64,000 bases of DNA. It comes from Reyranellaceae bacterium. GTDB taxonomy: Bacteria; Pseudomonadota; Alphaproteobacteria; Reyranellales; Reyranellaceae. Shown here piece after piece: positions 1-7,971 of the stretch. Each line of letters starts with the position of its first letter. Within the stretch, counting starts at the first letter, position 1. Under the pieces are notes generated by a model, which did no database searches, was not told the DNA's origin, and was given only the letters and a program-made list of their open reading frames with translations. The stretch covers positions 51,512 to 115,511 of the forward strand of contig JALHMM010000007.1 in NCBI GenBank assembly GCA_022844045.1, written 5' to 3'. Position numbers and translations under genes: made by a program.

Positions 1-138
1 TTCATCGCAACAATCCTTATGGTGCAGAGGGGCGATAATTCTTGGTTGGCTGGCCCGGCAGATGCCGGGTCGCCGACAATAGGAAACAAACACAAACTAC
101 CACGGAGTGTACGTGAGTCAAAGGCGGGCGGCAAGATA

Positions 139-153
139 TTGACGTTTTGTCAA
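139..153. promoter_or_regulatory. TTGAC-N5-GTCAA inverted repeat upstream of folK
   Basis: A perfect 5-base inverted repeat, TTGAC and GTCAA separated by GTTTT, lies about 75 bases before folK in the non-coding start of the window (1-229). It resembles a binding site for a dimeric regulator. The total length is 15, one more than the usual FNR/CRP-type box, so I do not assign a regulator. The rest of 1-229 shows only a weak 6-bp hairpin at 54-69 and no convincing gene. Confidence 0.25.
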
Positions 154-229
154 GGAAGGCCTGTCGAGTACTTCGTGGATTTTGGCGGCTCCTGGCCATA
201 AACTCCTGTCACACCTTGGGAAATAATCT

Positions 230-733
230 GTGAGTATCTACATCGGCTTGGGCGCGAACCTGCCACATCCCGAATTTGGTCCGCCGATTCGGACCCTGCG
301 GCGCGCGCTCAGCAGCCTGAATGATCGCGGTGTACGGCTCGTACGGCGCTCGCCTTGGTACCGCACGGCGCCTGTGCCGGCGTCGGATCAGCCTTGGTAT
401 GTCAACGCCGTGGCGCAGGTCGCCACCGGCCTGGGACCCGACGCCCTGCTGGCCACGCTGCATGGCGTCGAGGACCTGTTCGGTCGCGTACGATCCGTGC
501 GCGATGCGCCGCGCTTGATCGATCTCGATTTGCTCGACTATAATTCGGCCCATAAAATATTTAATAATATAGGATTATCGATAATTCCTCATGTAAGACT
601 TCAAGATAGGGCTTTCGTTCTGTTGCCGCTGCGCGATGTCGCGCCCAATTGGCATCATCCGCTTACCGGCGCCTCGATCGACGCGCTGATCGCCGCCCTG
701 CCGCCGGGCCAGATGGCTGAGCGCCTGCCGTGA
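230..733 (+). CDS. folK: HPPK, 2-amino-4-hydroxy-6-hydroxymethyldihydropteridine diphosphokinase
   Basis: Cytosolic enzyme of folate synthesis that transfers pyrophosphate from ATP to hydroxymethyl-dihydropterin. The 167-residue protein begins SIYIGLGANL, the usual HPPK opening, and carries the ATP/Mg signature R-LIDLDLL near residues 97-105, then IPH and RAFVLLPL. The start is a GTG because no ATG gives the full N-terminus. It is followed by rpoZ after 80 bases. Bases about 540-615, inside the conserved second half, are strikingly AT-rich and full of codons rare in this genome (ATA, AGA, AGG, TTA, GTA) although the protein motif is intact; see the findings. Confidence 0.93.
   Translation: MSIYIGLGANLPHPEFGPPIRTLRRALSSLNDRGVRLVRRSPWYRTAPVPASDQPWYVNAVAQVATGLGPDALLATLHGVEDLFGRVRSVRDAPRLIDLDLLDYNSAHKIFNNIGLSIIPHVRLQDRAFVLLPLRDVAPNWHHPLTGASIDALIAALPPGQMAERLP
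515..544 (+). promoter_or_regulatory. candidate internal promoter within folK
   Basis: TTGATC at 515-520 is followed after 18 bases by a perfect TATAAT at 539-544. This opens an AT-rich patch inside folK and points toward rpoZ and rsh. It is a sequence match only. The surrounding protein-coding constraint (the DLDLL motif) could create part of it by chance. Confidence 0.3.
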
Positions 734-813
734 GCCCCTCCCGAGAATCCTTGCCATTCGGGGCCGGCGCCGGTATCACCGCGCTCCCCCGTTTCCCGTG
801 ATGGAGGCCCAGC

Positions 814-1182
814 GTGGCGCGCGTCACTGTTGAAGATTGCATCGTCCAAGTGCCCAACCGGTTCGATCTCGTCATGCTGGCAGCCCAGCGGGCGCGCGAC
901 ATCTCGGCCGGTGCGCCGTTGATGCTCGACCGCGACCGCGACAAGAACCCGGTCGTCGCCCTGCGCGAGATCGCCGAGAAGAAGATGCAGCTCGAAGTGC
1001 TGCGCGAGTCGATCGTCAAGGGCCTGCAGAAGCACTCCGACATCGACCGTCCGGAGGAGGGCGGCGAGATGCTCGAGCTCGAGCAGGAGCTGGCAGCGAC
1101 CTTGGCGCAGCAGGGCGCCGAGGCGTCCCAGCCGCGCGCCCTGCCGGGCGCCGACGAATACGACGACACCGATCAGCCGTAG
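814..1182 (+). CDS. rpoZ: DNA-directed RNA polymerase omega subunit
   Basis: Small RNA polymerase subunit that helps beta-prime fold and stabilises the core enzyme. The 122-residue protein starts ARVTVEDC and continues [18 protein letters not shown], the diagnostic omega motif, then ALREIAE. The GTG start at 814 has a good TGGAGG ribosome site at 802-807. The C-terminal third is an acidic tail typical of alphaproteobacterial omega. It lies between folK and rsh, as in many alphaproteobacteria, which fits a link between omega and the ppGpp response. A strong terminator hairpin follows the stop codon. Confidence 0.95.
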   Translation: MARVTVEDCIVQVPNRFDLVMLAAQRARDISAGAPLMLDRDRDKNPVVALREIAEKKMQLEVLRESIVKGLQKHSDIDRPEEGGEMLELEQELAATLAQQGAEASQPRALPGADEYDDTDQP

Positions 1183-1209
1183 GACATCCGACGTCCTTCG
1201 CCGACAAAC

Positions 1210-1244
1210 GCGCCGGTCGACCCTGTCGACCGGCGCTTTGCTTT
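1210..1244 (+). terminator. rho-independent terminator after rpoZ
   Basis: A perfect 12-bp stem (1210-1221 with 1225-1236) and a 3-base loop are followed by a T-rich tract (TTTGCTTT). It lies 27 bases after the rpoZ stop. If it works efficiently, rsh needs its own promoter in 1984-2255. Confidence 0.8.
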
Positions 1245-1254
1245 AGGGGCTTCG

Positions 1255-1345
1255 CCTTCCTCCGGATGAAAAGGCGGCGCGAAGCGCCTGATGGGCGATA
1301 CCTCACTGGCTGAGGCGTTCGGCGTCGACATCCCCCTTCGCCAAC
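1255..1345. repeat. degenerate copy of the palindromic intergenic element
   Basis: Bases 1255-1300 match the left arm of the 120-bp element seen at 6076-6197 (CCTTCC-CCGGA, then GGCGGCGCGAAGCG and GATGGG), with several mismatches. Bases 1323-1345 contain GTCGACATCCCCCTTCGCC, which matches the element's right arm. The right half lies inside the 3' end of the reverse-strand gene 1303-1983, so its last residues appear to be repeat-derived. The terminal right hairpin is not recognisable. This is an eroded copy. Confidence 0.6.
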
Positions 1346-1983
1346 CGAGCGAGGGAATGGGTCGCAAGGTGATCCGACACCGCCTGCAATCCCGCTAGCG
1401 GCCGTCCAGCGGCGCCGGCCTGGCAGACGGCGTCGATCGCCGGCAGTACGTCGCGTTCCAGGTTGTGGCCTTCGACCAGCCAGCGCGCCATCCAGCGCTC
1501 GAGGTCGGCCGGTGGCCCGCCCGGCCAGCCCTTGCCCAAGTGCCGACGGATCGCTTTGCGCCATCGCGATGACACCCTGACGCCGTCGGCAGTGCGTGGT
1601 GCGACCGGCTGAGACGGCGGCGATGCCACAGGCTCAACCGGCACGGGTTTGGCGGGATCGGCCGGATAGCGGTGCCGCGCCCGGCGGCTGACCCGCTGGA
1701 TCTGCTCCCAGTGGATCACCGACAGGTAGTCCCGGCCCTCGACGGTGAAGATGCGCGCCAGCCCGTGCGCCACCAGTTCGTCGATCAGGACGCGTATCGC
1801 GTCATCGCCGATCGCGTCGCCGGGAAACACCTGCATGCGGATGGTGCGCGGACGTAACGGCTGTATGCCGTGATCATCGGCGAAGTTCCACAGGCCAAGA
1901 AACAACAAGCGAGCCGTCATCGAGCAGTCGATGACGGCCTCCCAGGTCCAGAAGTCTGTTGGCAGGGTCCTGTCGCGGGACAT
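1303..1983 (-). CDS. phage-type protein with replication-protein-like N-terminal domain
   Basis: A 226-residue protein of unknown function. Its first about 110 residues (SRDRTLPTDFWT, LLFLGLWNFADDHG, RMQVFPGD, YLSVIHWEQIQRVSR) match a winged-helix-like N-terminal domain common in phage and prophage proteins near replication genes. A Pro-rich linker (about residues 115-140) leads to a basic, Trp/Arg-rich C-terminal domain. The ATG at 1983 begins the conserved motif; upstream extension adds only low-quality sequence. It stands alone, opposite in strand to rpoZ and rsh, with no integrase or other phage gene nearby. Its last residues overlap a degenerate palindromic repeat. DNA binding is an inference from the domain type. 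Confidence 0.6.
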   Translation of the reverse strand: MSRDRTLPTDFWTWEAVIDCSMTARLLFLGLWNFADDHGIQPLRPRTIRMQVFPGDAIGDDAIRVLIDELVAHGLARIFTVEGRDYLSVIHWEQIQRVSRRARHRYPADPAKPVPVEPVASPPSQPVAPRTADGVRVSSRWRKAIRRHLGKGWPGGPPADLERWMARWLVEGHNLERDVLPAIDAVCQAGAAGRPLAGLQAVSDHLATHSLARLAKGDVDAERLSQ

Positions 1984-2255
1984 GGCGAGGCTCCATCGGA
2001 ATGACTGGAGCAGGTGTACAGAAAGGTTTCGCCGTCTTCCATTTCCGCAGCTACGGGCGGCGAATCGGGGCATCCGATGCTTGTGGCTCAGGCCTTTCCC
2101 TTACCGCTACGGCTGTCGCGAGAGGCTGGGCGCGCGCCACTTCAGTGACGCGATCCGAGTTTCTTGAGAGCCATAGGCGATAGTCCAATGACTTCGGCAG
2201 CAGGGAGAACCGGCAACTCGTGGCGATCCCGCGCCGCAGCGACTATAGTCGACGC

Positions 2256-4445
2256 ATGATTCGCCAGTTCGAGCTGGTAGAGCGCGTCAAAGCCTACGAT
2301 CCTGCCGCCGACGAGGATCTGCTGAACCGCGCCTATGTCTATGGCCTGCGCAAGCACGGCGCTCAGAAGCGCGCCTCGGGCGATCCCTATTTCTCGCATC
2401 CCCTGGAGGTCGCCGGCATCCTCACCGACATGCGGCTCGACAGCGCCTCGATCGTCACCGCGCTGCTGCACGACACGGTCGAGGACACCGACGCCACCCT
2501 GGAGGAGATCGAGCAGCTCTTCGGTCCCAAGATCGCCAAGCTGGTCGATGGCGTCACCAAGCTGTCGCGTCTTGAGCTGCAATCGGATCGCACCAAGCAG
2601 GCGGAGAATTTCCGCAAGCTGGTGCTGGCGATGTCCGACGACATCCGCGTGCTGCTGGTCAAGCTGGCCGATCGGCTGCACAACATGGAGACCTTGCATT
2701 TCATCAAGGATCCCGAGCGTCGCCGCAGGATCGCGCGCGAGACCATGGACATCTACGCGCCGCTCGCCTCGCGCATCGGCATGGAGCGGGTCAAGGACCG
2801 GCTCGAGGACATGGCTTTTGCCGAGCTCAACACCGAGGGCCGGCAATCGGTGGTGGCGCGGCTCGACTTCCTGCGCGAGCAGGGCCGCAGCGCCGTGCCG
2901 CGCATCACCGCCGAGCTCACGGCGACCTTGAAGGAGCAGGGGCTGGCGCAGGTCGAGGTCAACGGCCGCGAAAAGTCGCCCTACTCGATCTGGCGCAAGA
3001 TGCAGCGCAAGAACGTCTCGTTCGAGCAGCTCTCCGATATCATGGCCTTCCGCGTCATCGTCGACACCGTGGGCGAATGCTACCAGGCGCTGGGCGCGAT
3101 CCATGGTCGTTATCGCGTCGTGCCGGATCGCTTCAAGGACTATCTCTCGCTGCCCAAGCCCAATGGCTATCGCTCGCTGCACACCGGCGTGCTGGGACCG
3201 CTGAACCATCGCATCGAGATCCAGATCCGCACTCGCGAGATGCACGACCAGGCCGAGCACGGCGTGGCCGCACACTGGATCTACAAAGACGGCGACAGCC
3301 ACACCGAGGGCCGTCAGTATCGCTGGCTGCGCGAGTTGCTGGAGATCCTCGACAAGGCCTCGGGTCCGGAGGAGTTCCTCGAGCACACCAAGCTCGAGAT
3401 GTTCCAGGACCAGGTGTTCTGCTTCACGCCCAAGGGCGAGCTGATCACCCTGCCGCGCGGCTCGACGCCGATCGATTTCGCCTACGCCGTGCACTCGCAG
3501 ATCGGCGACACCTGTGTTGGCGCGAAGGTCAACGGCCGCATCGTCCCGCTGCGCCACGAATTGCGTAACGGCGATCAGGTCGAGATCTCGACCTCCAAGG
3601 CGCAGACGCCGTCGCCGGAATGGGAACGCTTCGTCGTCACCGGCAAGGCCAAGGCGGCGATCCGCCGGTTCGTACGCACGCGCCAGCGCGAGCAGTATCT
3701 CAGCCTCGGCAAGTCGATGCTGTCGCGCGCCTTCACCGACAGCGGCGAGGCGCAGACCGAGAAGGGCCTGCAGGGCGTGCTGGCCAACTTCAAGCAGGCC
3801 AGCATCGAGGACCTGCACGCCGCGATCGGCGCCGGCCTGGTGCCGGCGCGCGAAGTCGTCATGGCTGTCTATCCCGGCCTCAAGACCCAGCGCACGCGCG
3901 GTGGCGCCGGCGCTGGCGCCGATGTCGTGCCGCTGGCCCGTGCCCGTGCCCGGCTACGCGACAGTGGCGACAGCGGTGCCGACGGCAAGGGCGCGGCGAT
4001 CGCGATTCGCGGCCTGATCCCCGGCATGGCGGTGCACTTCGCGCGCTGCTGTCACCCACTGCCGGGCGATCGCATCGTCGGCATCATCACCACAGGCAAG
4101 GGCGTGACGATCCACACCATCGACTGCGAGACCCTGGAGAGCTTCGCCGACACGCCCGAGCGCTGGATCGATGTCGGCTGGCAGGCCGGCGGTGAGAGCG
4201 TCGGCAAGTATGTTGGCCGCCTGAAGATCACGGTGGCCAACCAGCCCGGCACCTTGTCGAGCATGACCACGGTGATCGCCAAGAACGACGGCAACATCAA
4301 CAACCTGAAGATCGTCAACCGCTCGCTCGACTTCTTCGACATGATCGTCGACATCGAGGTCAACGACGTGCGCCACCTGGCGGAGATCACCGCGGCGCTG
4401 CGCGCGACGCCGGTGATCAACGCGGTGGAGCGGGCAAGGATGTAA
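2256..4445 (+). CDS. rsh: bifunctional (p)ppGpp synthetase/hydrolase
   Basis: Makes and degrades the stringent-response alarmone (p)ppGpp. The ATG at 2256 gives the usual alphaproteobacterial opening MIRQFELVERVKAY; a GTG at 2220 would only add non-conserved residues. Domain order in the 729 residues: HD hydrolase (FSHPLEVAG near 46, LLHDTVEDT near 70-78), synthetase with the RFKDYLSLPKPNGYRSLH and EIQIRT motifs, TGS near 385-445, a CCHPLPGD segment, and a C-terminal ACT domain. Both the HD catalytic residues and the RxKD signature of bifunctional enzymes are present, so both activities are expected. I see no second rel or spoT gene in the window. Confidence 0.96.
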   Translation: MIRQFELVERVKAYDPAADEDLLNRAYVYGLRKHGAQKRASGDPYFSHPLEVAGILTDMRLDSASIVTALLHDTVEDTDATLEEIEQLFGPKIAKLVDGVTKLSRLELQSDRTKQAENFRKLVLAMSDDIRVLLVKLADRLHNMETLHFIKDPERRRRIARETMDIYAPLASRIGMERVKDRLEDMAFAELNTEGRQSVVARLDFLREQGRSAVPRITAELTATLKEQGLAQVEVNGREKSPYSIWRKMQRKNVSFEQLSDIMAFRVIVDTVGECYQALGAIHGRYRVVPDRFKDYLSLPKPNGYRSLHTGVLGPLNHRIEIQIRTREMHDQAEHGVAAHWIYKDGDSHTEGRQYRWLRELLEILDKASGPEEFLEHTKLEMFQDQVFCFTPKGELITLPRGSTPIDFAYAVHSQIGDTCVGAKVNGRIVPLRHELRNGDQVEISTSKAQTPSPEWERFVVTGKAKAAIRRFVRTRQREQYLSLGKSMLSRAFTDSGEAQTEKGLQGVLANFKQASIEDLHAAIGAGLVPAREVVMAVYPGLKTQRTRGGAGAGADVVPLARARARLRDSGDSGADGKGAAIAIRGLIPGMAVHFARCCHPLPGDRIVGIITTGKGVTIHTIDCETLESFADTPERWIDVGWQAGGESVGKYVGRLKITVANQPGTLSSMTTVIAKNDGNINNLKIVNRSLDFFDMIVDIEVNDVRHLAEITAALRATPVINAVERARM

Positions 4446-4483
4446 GCTGGTCAGCCTCAGTCTTCAGCCGACGACCGCACTGC

Positions 4484-4768
4484 TCAAGCGTCGTGTATCG
4501 CGTACTGTATTACTCTGTCGCACTTGGCTTCCAATGAAGGAAGCGACTGAAGATTCGAGATCCAGCCTTCGAGGAATCCTAGGGTGATATCTATCTCAAG
4601 GAGATAGTCCAAGCCCTGCCTCATCGCCTCGTCCGGAAGTCCGCCAGTCTCCGGTTCGCTAGCGACGACTGCGAGAGCACCTCTCATCCAAGGCTTGCGC
4701 ACATAGATGGTGTGAGATGGATCGAAGCTATCCAATCTCGCAATGACATCGATCAACGTCATGGCCAT
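4484..4768 (-). CDS. low-GC orphan protein of unknown function
   Basis: A 94-residue soluble protein starting MAMTLIDVIARLDSF; an in-frame ATG at 4834 would add 22 residues and one at 4762 would remove two. It contains HTIYVRKPW, AVVASEPETGG and LGFLEGWISNLQ, with hydrophobic residues spaced as in an alpha/beta fold, so I believe it is a real gene. I recognise no characterised family. Its base composition is visibly less GC-rich and its codon use less biased than both neighbours, which suggests recent acquisition. It is a single gene convergent with rsh and divergent from pdxJ. No toxin or immunity motif can be assigned. Confidence 0.6.
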   Translation of the reverse strand: MAMTLIDVIARLDSFDPSHTIYVRKPWMRGALAVVASEPETGGLPDEAMRQGLDYLLEIDITLGFLEGWISNLQSLPSLEAKCDRVIQYAIHDA

Positions 4769-4901
4769 GGAGTCGGTCGCCTCTTGCTGTCGGATGCCAC
4801 GCCCAGCTGCAGTATACTTCAACAATGCGGACAATCTGCCGGCGGACGCTGAACCGGCGCGCCCGTAACATCGCTGCGTCTATCAACCTGCCGGGCAATC
4901 C

Positions 4902-5648
4902 ATGACCGCCGTTCATCAGCGCCTCGGGATCAACGTCGATCATGTCGCGACCGTGCGCAACGCGCGCGGCGGCAACAATCCTGATCCCGTGCGCGCGGCG
5001 CTGCTGGCCAAGGAGGCGGGGGCCGACGGCATCACGGCGCATTTGCGCGAGGATCGTCGGCACATCATCGACGGTGATATCGGTCGGCTGGTAAACGAGG
5101 TCGCGCTGCCGCTGAACTTCGAGATGGCGGCGACCGAGGAGATGATGGCGATCGCGCTGAAGCACAGGCCGCACGCCGCCTGCATCGTGCCGGAGAAGCG
5201 CGAGGAGCGCACGACCGAGGGCGGGCTCGACGCCGTGGGCCAGCACAACCACCTCAAGCCGATGGTGTCGCGGCTGCGCGACGCTGGCATCCGCGTCTCG
5301 TTGTTCATCGAGGCTGATCCGCGGCAGCTCGAGGCGGCGGTGTCGCTGGGCGCGCCGGTGGTCGAGCTGCATACCGGCCGCTATTGCGAGATCGAGGGCG
5401 CCGCGCGCGCGGCCGAGCTGGCGCGCATCCAGAAGGCGGCAGCGCTGTGCGAGTCGCTCGGCCTGGAGTGTCATGCCGGGCATGGGCTGAATTACGAGAA
5501 CGTCGCGCCGATCTCGGCCATCGCCAATGTGCGCGAGCTCAACATCGGCCATTTCCTGGTCGGCGAGGCGATCTTTATCGGCTTCGATCAGGCGATCCGC
5601 GAGATGCGCCGGATCATGGATGCGGCGCGCGGGGTGGCGAAAGCCTGA
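4902..5648 (+). CDS. pdxJ: pyridoxine 5'-phosphate synthase
   Basis: Last step of DXP-dependent vitamin B6 synthesis, condensing 3-amino-2-oxopropyl phosphate with deoxyxylulose 5-phosphate. The 248-residue protein shows [18 protein letters not shown] at the N-terminus, [14 protein letters not shown], and the C-terminal [11 protein letters not shown] and [11 protein letters not shown] phosphate-binding segments of the TIM barrel. It is full length. acpS follows after 21 bases, so pdxJ, acpS and perhaps lepB form one transcription unit, the standard alphaproteobacterial arrangement. Confidence 0.97.
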   Translation: MTAVHQRLGINVDHVATVRNARGGNNPDPVRAALLAKEAGADGITAHLREDRRHIIDGDIGRLVNEVALPLNFEMAATEEMMAIALKHRPHAACIVPEKREERTTEGGLDAVGQHNHLKPMVSRLRDAGIRVSLFIEADPRQLEAAVSLGAPVVELHTGRYCEIEGAARAAELARIQKAAALCESLGLECHAGHGLNYENVAPISAIANVRELNIGHFLVGEAIFIGFDQAIREMRRIMDAARGVAKA

Positions 5649-5669
5649 GCTTCGCGCTATGGGCGGGGC

Positions 5670-6068
5670 ATGATCATCGGCATCGGCAGCGACCTGATCG
5701 ACATCCGCCGCATCGAGAAGAGCCTGGAGCGCTTCGGCGATCGCTTCACGCACCGGGTGTTCACCGATATCGAGCGGGCGAAGTCGGACGGGCGGGCGAT
5801 GCGTGCGGCGAGCTACGCCAAGCGCTTCGCCGTCAAGGAGGCTTGCTCCAAGGCCCTGGGCACCGGATTCCGCCGGGGTGTCTTCTGGCGCGATATGGGG
5901 GTGGTCAACCAGCGCGGCGGCAAGCCCACCGTCGTCATGACCGGCGGCGCGCTGGCTCGGCTGCAGGAGATCACGCCCGCGGGTATGCGGGCCGAGGTCC
6001 ACGTCACCATCACCGATGATGGGCCATTGGCCCAGGCCTTCGTGATCATCGAGGCCCTGCCGGCCTGA
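5670..6068 (+). CDS. acpS: holo-[acyl-carrier-protein] synthase
   Basis: Transfers 4'-phosphopantetheine from CoA to a serine of apo-ACP, enabling fatty-acid synthesis. The 132-residue protein opens with [15 protein letters not shown] (Mg-binding Asp8) and has the second signature [14 protein letters not shown] near residues 51-64. The length is normal for AcpS. It follows pdxJ closely. Between acpS and lepB lies one full copy of the palindromic element. Confidence 0.96.
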   Translation: MIIGIGSDLIDIRRIEKSLERFGDRFTHRVFTDIERAKSDGRAMRAASYAKRFAVKEACSKALGTGFRRGVFWRDMGVVNQRGGKPTVVMTGGALARLQEITPAGMRAEVHVTITDDGPLAQAFVIIEALPA

Positions 6069-6075
6069 CCTCTTG

Positions 6076-6197
6076 CCTTCCCCCGGAGGGGGAAGGTGGC
6101 GCGTAGCGACGGATGGGGGATGTCGAAGACGAACGCGGGAGTCCGTCTTCGACATCCCCCATCCGCCCTTCGGGCACCTTCCCCCTCCGGGGGAAGG
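6076..6197. repeat. palindromic intergenic element, copy A (122 bp)
   Basis: Each end is itself a hairpin (CCTTCCCCCGGAGGGGGAAGG on the left, CCTTCCCCCTCCGGGGGAAGG on the right). Inner arms GGATGGGGGATGTCGAAGAC and its complement pair over about 20 bp around a short loop. The whole can fold as a three-way cruciform on either strand. It starts 8 bases after acpS. Other copies are at 52653-52774, 57651-57776, 63897 to the window end, and a degenerate one at 1255-1345. No terminal target-site duplication is obvious to me. Confidence 0.9.
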
Positions 6198-6329
6198 GAA
6201 GTGGCCCTGCGTTCGTGTGACGCAGGCGGGAGTCCCCGGAAATGCCAGGGAAATCAGCAGGACTCGCCCTGCGATCCCTGTTATATCCGCGCTCCGTCGG
6301 CCGGTGACCCCGTCCGGCCGGCGTAGGCT

Positions 6330-7241
6330 ATGATGGACGGCGGAATGGCGAGCAGGAACCGGGGCACCAAGGACGAGGGCGGCTGGGGGGAAACCATCCG
6401 GACCGTCGTCTATGCCGTGCTGATCGCGCTGGTCGTGCGCACCTTCGCTTTCGAGCCGTTCAACATCCCCAGCGGCTCGATGATCCCGACCCTGCTGGTC
6501 GGCGACTACCTGTTCGTCTCGAAATACTCCTACGGCTACTCCAGGCACTCCTTCCCGCTGTCGATCGCGCCGTTCTCGGGCCGTGTCATGGAAAGTGCGC
6601 CCAAGCGCGGCGACGTCGCGGTCTTCAAGTACCCGGGCGACCAGGGCGAGGGCGTACACCGCACCGACTACATCAAGCGCATCGTCGGACTGCCGGGCGA
6701 CACGATTCAGGTCAAGGGCGGCGTCCTGCACATCAACGACAAGCCGGTCGAGCGCGTGCGTATCGACGACACGGTGCAGGGCAGCGGCGGCGGCACCACG
6801 CGCAGCACGCTCTATCGCGAGACGCTGCCCGGCGGCGCGTCGCATCGCATCTTGGAGGAATCCGACAACGAGCGCTTCGACAACACCGAGGTGTTCAAGG
6901 TGCCGGCGGGCCATGTCTTCGTCATGGGCGACAACCGCGACAACTCATCCGACAGCCGCAGCTTCCTCACCTCGATGGAGCGCATGCCCGACGGGCGCCT
7001 GCGCCAAGTCGAGAGCAGGGTACAGGGCTGGTACGTGCCGATGGAGAACATGGTCGGCCGCGCCGAGTTCCTGTTCTTCTCCTACATCGAGACCGGCTTC
7101 GAGCCGGGCTTCACCGAGCGCCTGCTGAGCGGGGTGTCTCTCGGTGTGATTGGGCGAATTCTCGACGGCATCGGCAATTTCATCACCGCGCCGTTCGAGG
7201 GGCGCATCCGCTGGTCGCGCATCGGCCAGGCGATACGCTGA
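6330..7241 (+). CDS. lepB: signal peptidase I
   Basis: Inner-membrane serine protease that removes signal peptides from exported proteins. The 303-residue protein has one N-terminal membrane segment (about 22-38) leading into the catalytic box FNIPSGSMIPTL with Ser50; the Lys base is Lys116 in DYIKRIVGLPGD; the MGDNRDNSSDSR box is also present. The start is ATG at 6330, with an in-frame ATG at 6345 as alternative. It is followed by rnc after 7 bases and era with an overlap: the lepB-rnc-era order is classical. Confidence 0.96.
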   Translation: MMDGGMASRNRGTKDEGGWGETIRTVVYAVLIALVVRTFAFEPFNIPSGSMIPTLLVGDYLFVSKYSYGYSRHSFPLSIAPFSGRVMESAPKRGDVAVFKYPGDQGEGVHRTDYIKRIVGLPGDTIQVKGGVLHINDKPVERVRIDDTVQGSGGGTTRSTLYRETLPGGASHRILEESDNERFDNTEVFKVPAGHVFVMGDNRDNSSDSRSFLTSMERMPDGRLRQVESRVQGWYVPMENMVGRAEFLFFSYIETGFEPGFTERLLSGVSLGVIGRILDGIGNFITAPFEGRIRWSRIGQAIR

Positions 7242-7248
7242 GGGCCGC

Positions 7249-7971
7249 GTGGTAGCCGATCGCCGCAAGACCGGGCGCCGATCGGCCGATGCGCATACGC
7301 GACTGACCGGCCGGCTGGGCTACAGCTTCAAGAATCCCGAGGCGCTCGACGAGGCGCTGACCCATCGCAGCGCCGCCGAGCGCCAGCGTGTCGATGCGGC
7401 GTTCCGCTATGGCAATGAGCGGCTGGAGTTTCTCGGCGACCGCGTGCTGTCGCTGGTCGTGGCCGACATGCTGCTGGCGCAGTTCCCCACCGAGAGCGAG
7501 GGCGAGCTGGCGCGCCGCCATGCCTCGTTGGTTCGCGCCGGCGCGCTGGCCACGGTGGCGCGCGAGATCGAGCTGGGCAGTGACCTGATCCTGGGCGAAT
7601 CCGAGGACGCCACCGGCGGGCGCGACAAGTCGGCGATCCTCGCCGACGCTTGCGAGGCGGTGATCGGCGCGCTTTATCTCGACGGTGGTCTCGACGCGGC
7701 GCGCGGCTTCATCGAGCGGCTTTGGCAGCCGCTGATCGCGGGCTCGCCCAAGCCGCCGCGCGATCCCAAGACCGAACTGCAGGAATGGGCGCAGGGCCGC
7801 GGCCTGCCGCTGCCGGCCTATCGCGAGGTCGGCCGCGAAGGGCCGGCACACGCGCCAAAATTCGTCATCGAGGTCGAGGTCAGGGGCCATGCGGCGGTGC
7901 GCGGCGCCGGCGGCAACAAGCGAGAGGCCGAGCGCATCGCGGCGCAGAGCCTGCTGGAGATGTTGCGGTGA
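7249..7971 (+). CDS. rnc: ribonuclease III
   Basis: Double-strand-specific endoribonuclease that processes rRNA precursors and some mRNAs. From the GTG at 7249 the protein is 240 residues, with the RNase III signature NERLEFLGDRVLS at about 55-67, the second acidic site DACEAVIGALYLDGG, and a C-terminal double-stranded-RNA-binding domain ending in GGNKREAERIAAQSLLE. The GTG is chosen because it follows lepB by 7 bases and begins the family N-terminus. The stop overlaps the era start (GTGA), so the two are translationally coupled. Confidence 0.95.
   Translation: MVADRRKTGRRSADAHTRLTGRLGYSFKNPEALDEALTHRSAAERQRVDAAFRYGNERLEFLGDRVLSLVVADMLLAQFPTESEGELARRHASLVRAGALATVAREIELGSDLILGESEDATGGRDKSAILADACEAVIGALYLDGGLDAARGFIERLWQPLIAGSPKPPRDPKTELQEWAQGRGLPLPAYREVGREGPAHAPKFVIEVEVRGHAAVRGAGGNKREAERIAAQSLLEMLR

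Noticed and set aside
54..69. CCCGGC-AGAT-GCCGGG hairpin as a terminator
   Set aside because: Only 6 bp and no T-tract; kept only as a weak structure.
19..201. Small 60-codon open frames on both strands upstream of folK
   Set aside because: Neither has a convincing ribosome site or a recognisable motif, and both compositions look like non-coding sequence.
2142..3818. Long open frame on the minus strand opposite rsh
   Set aside because: It lies wholly within the coding region of rsh, is Arg/Ala/Asp/Leu-rich as GC-rich antisense frames are, and has no recognisable domain. Similar antisense frames opposite lepB/pdxJ (4728-6914), parC (9636-12272), hemB (24351-25391), chrA (32292-33506) and glyA (54678-57632) were rejected for the same reason.
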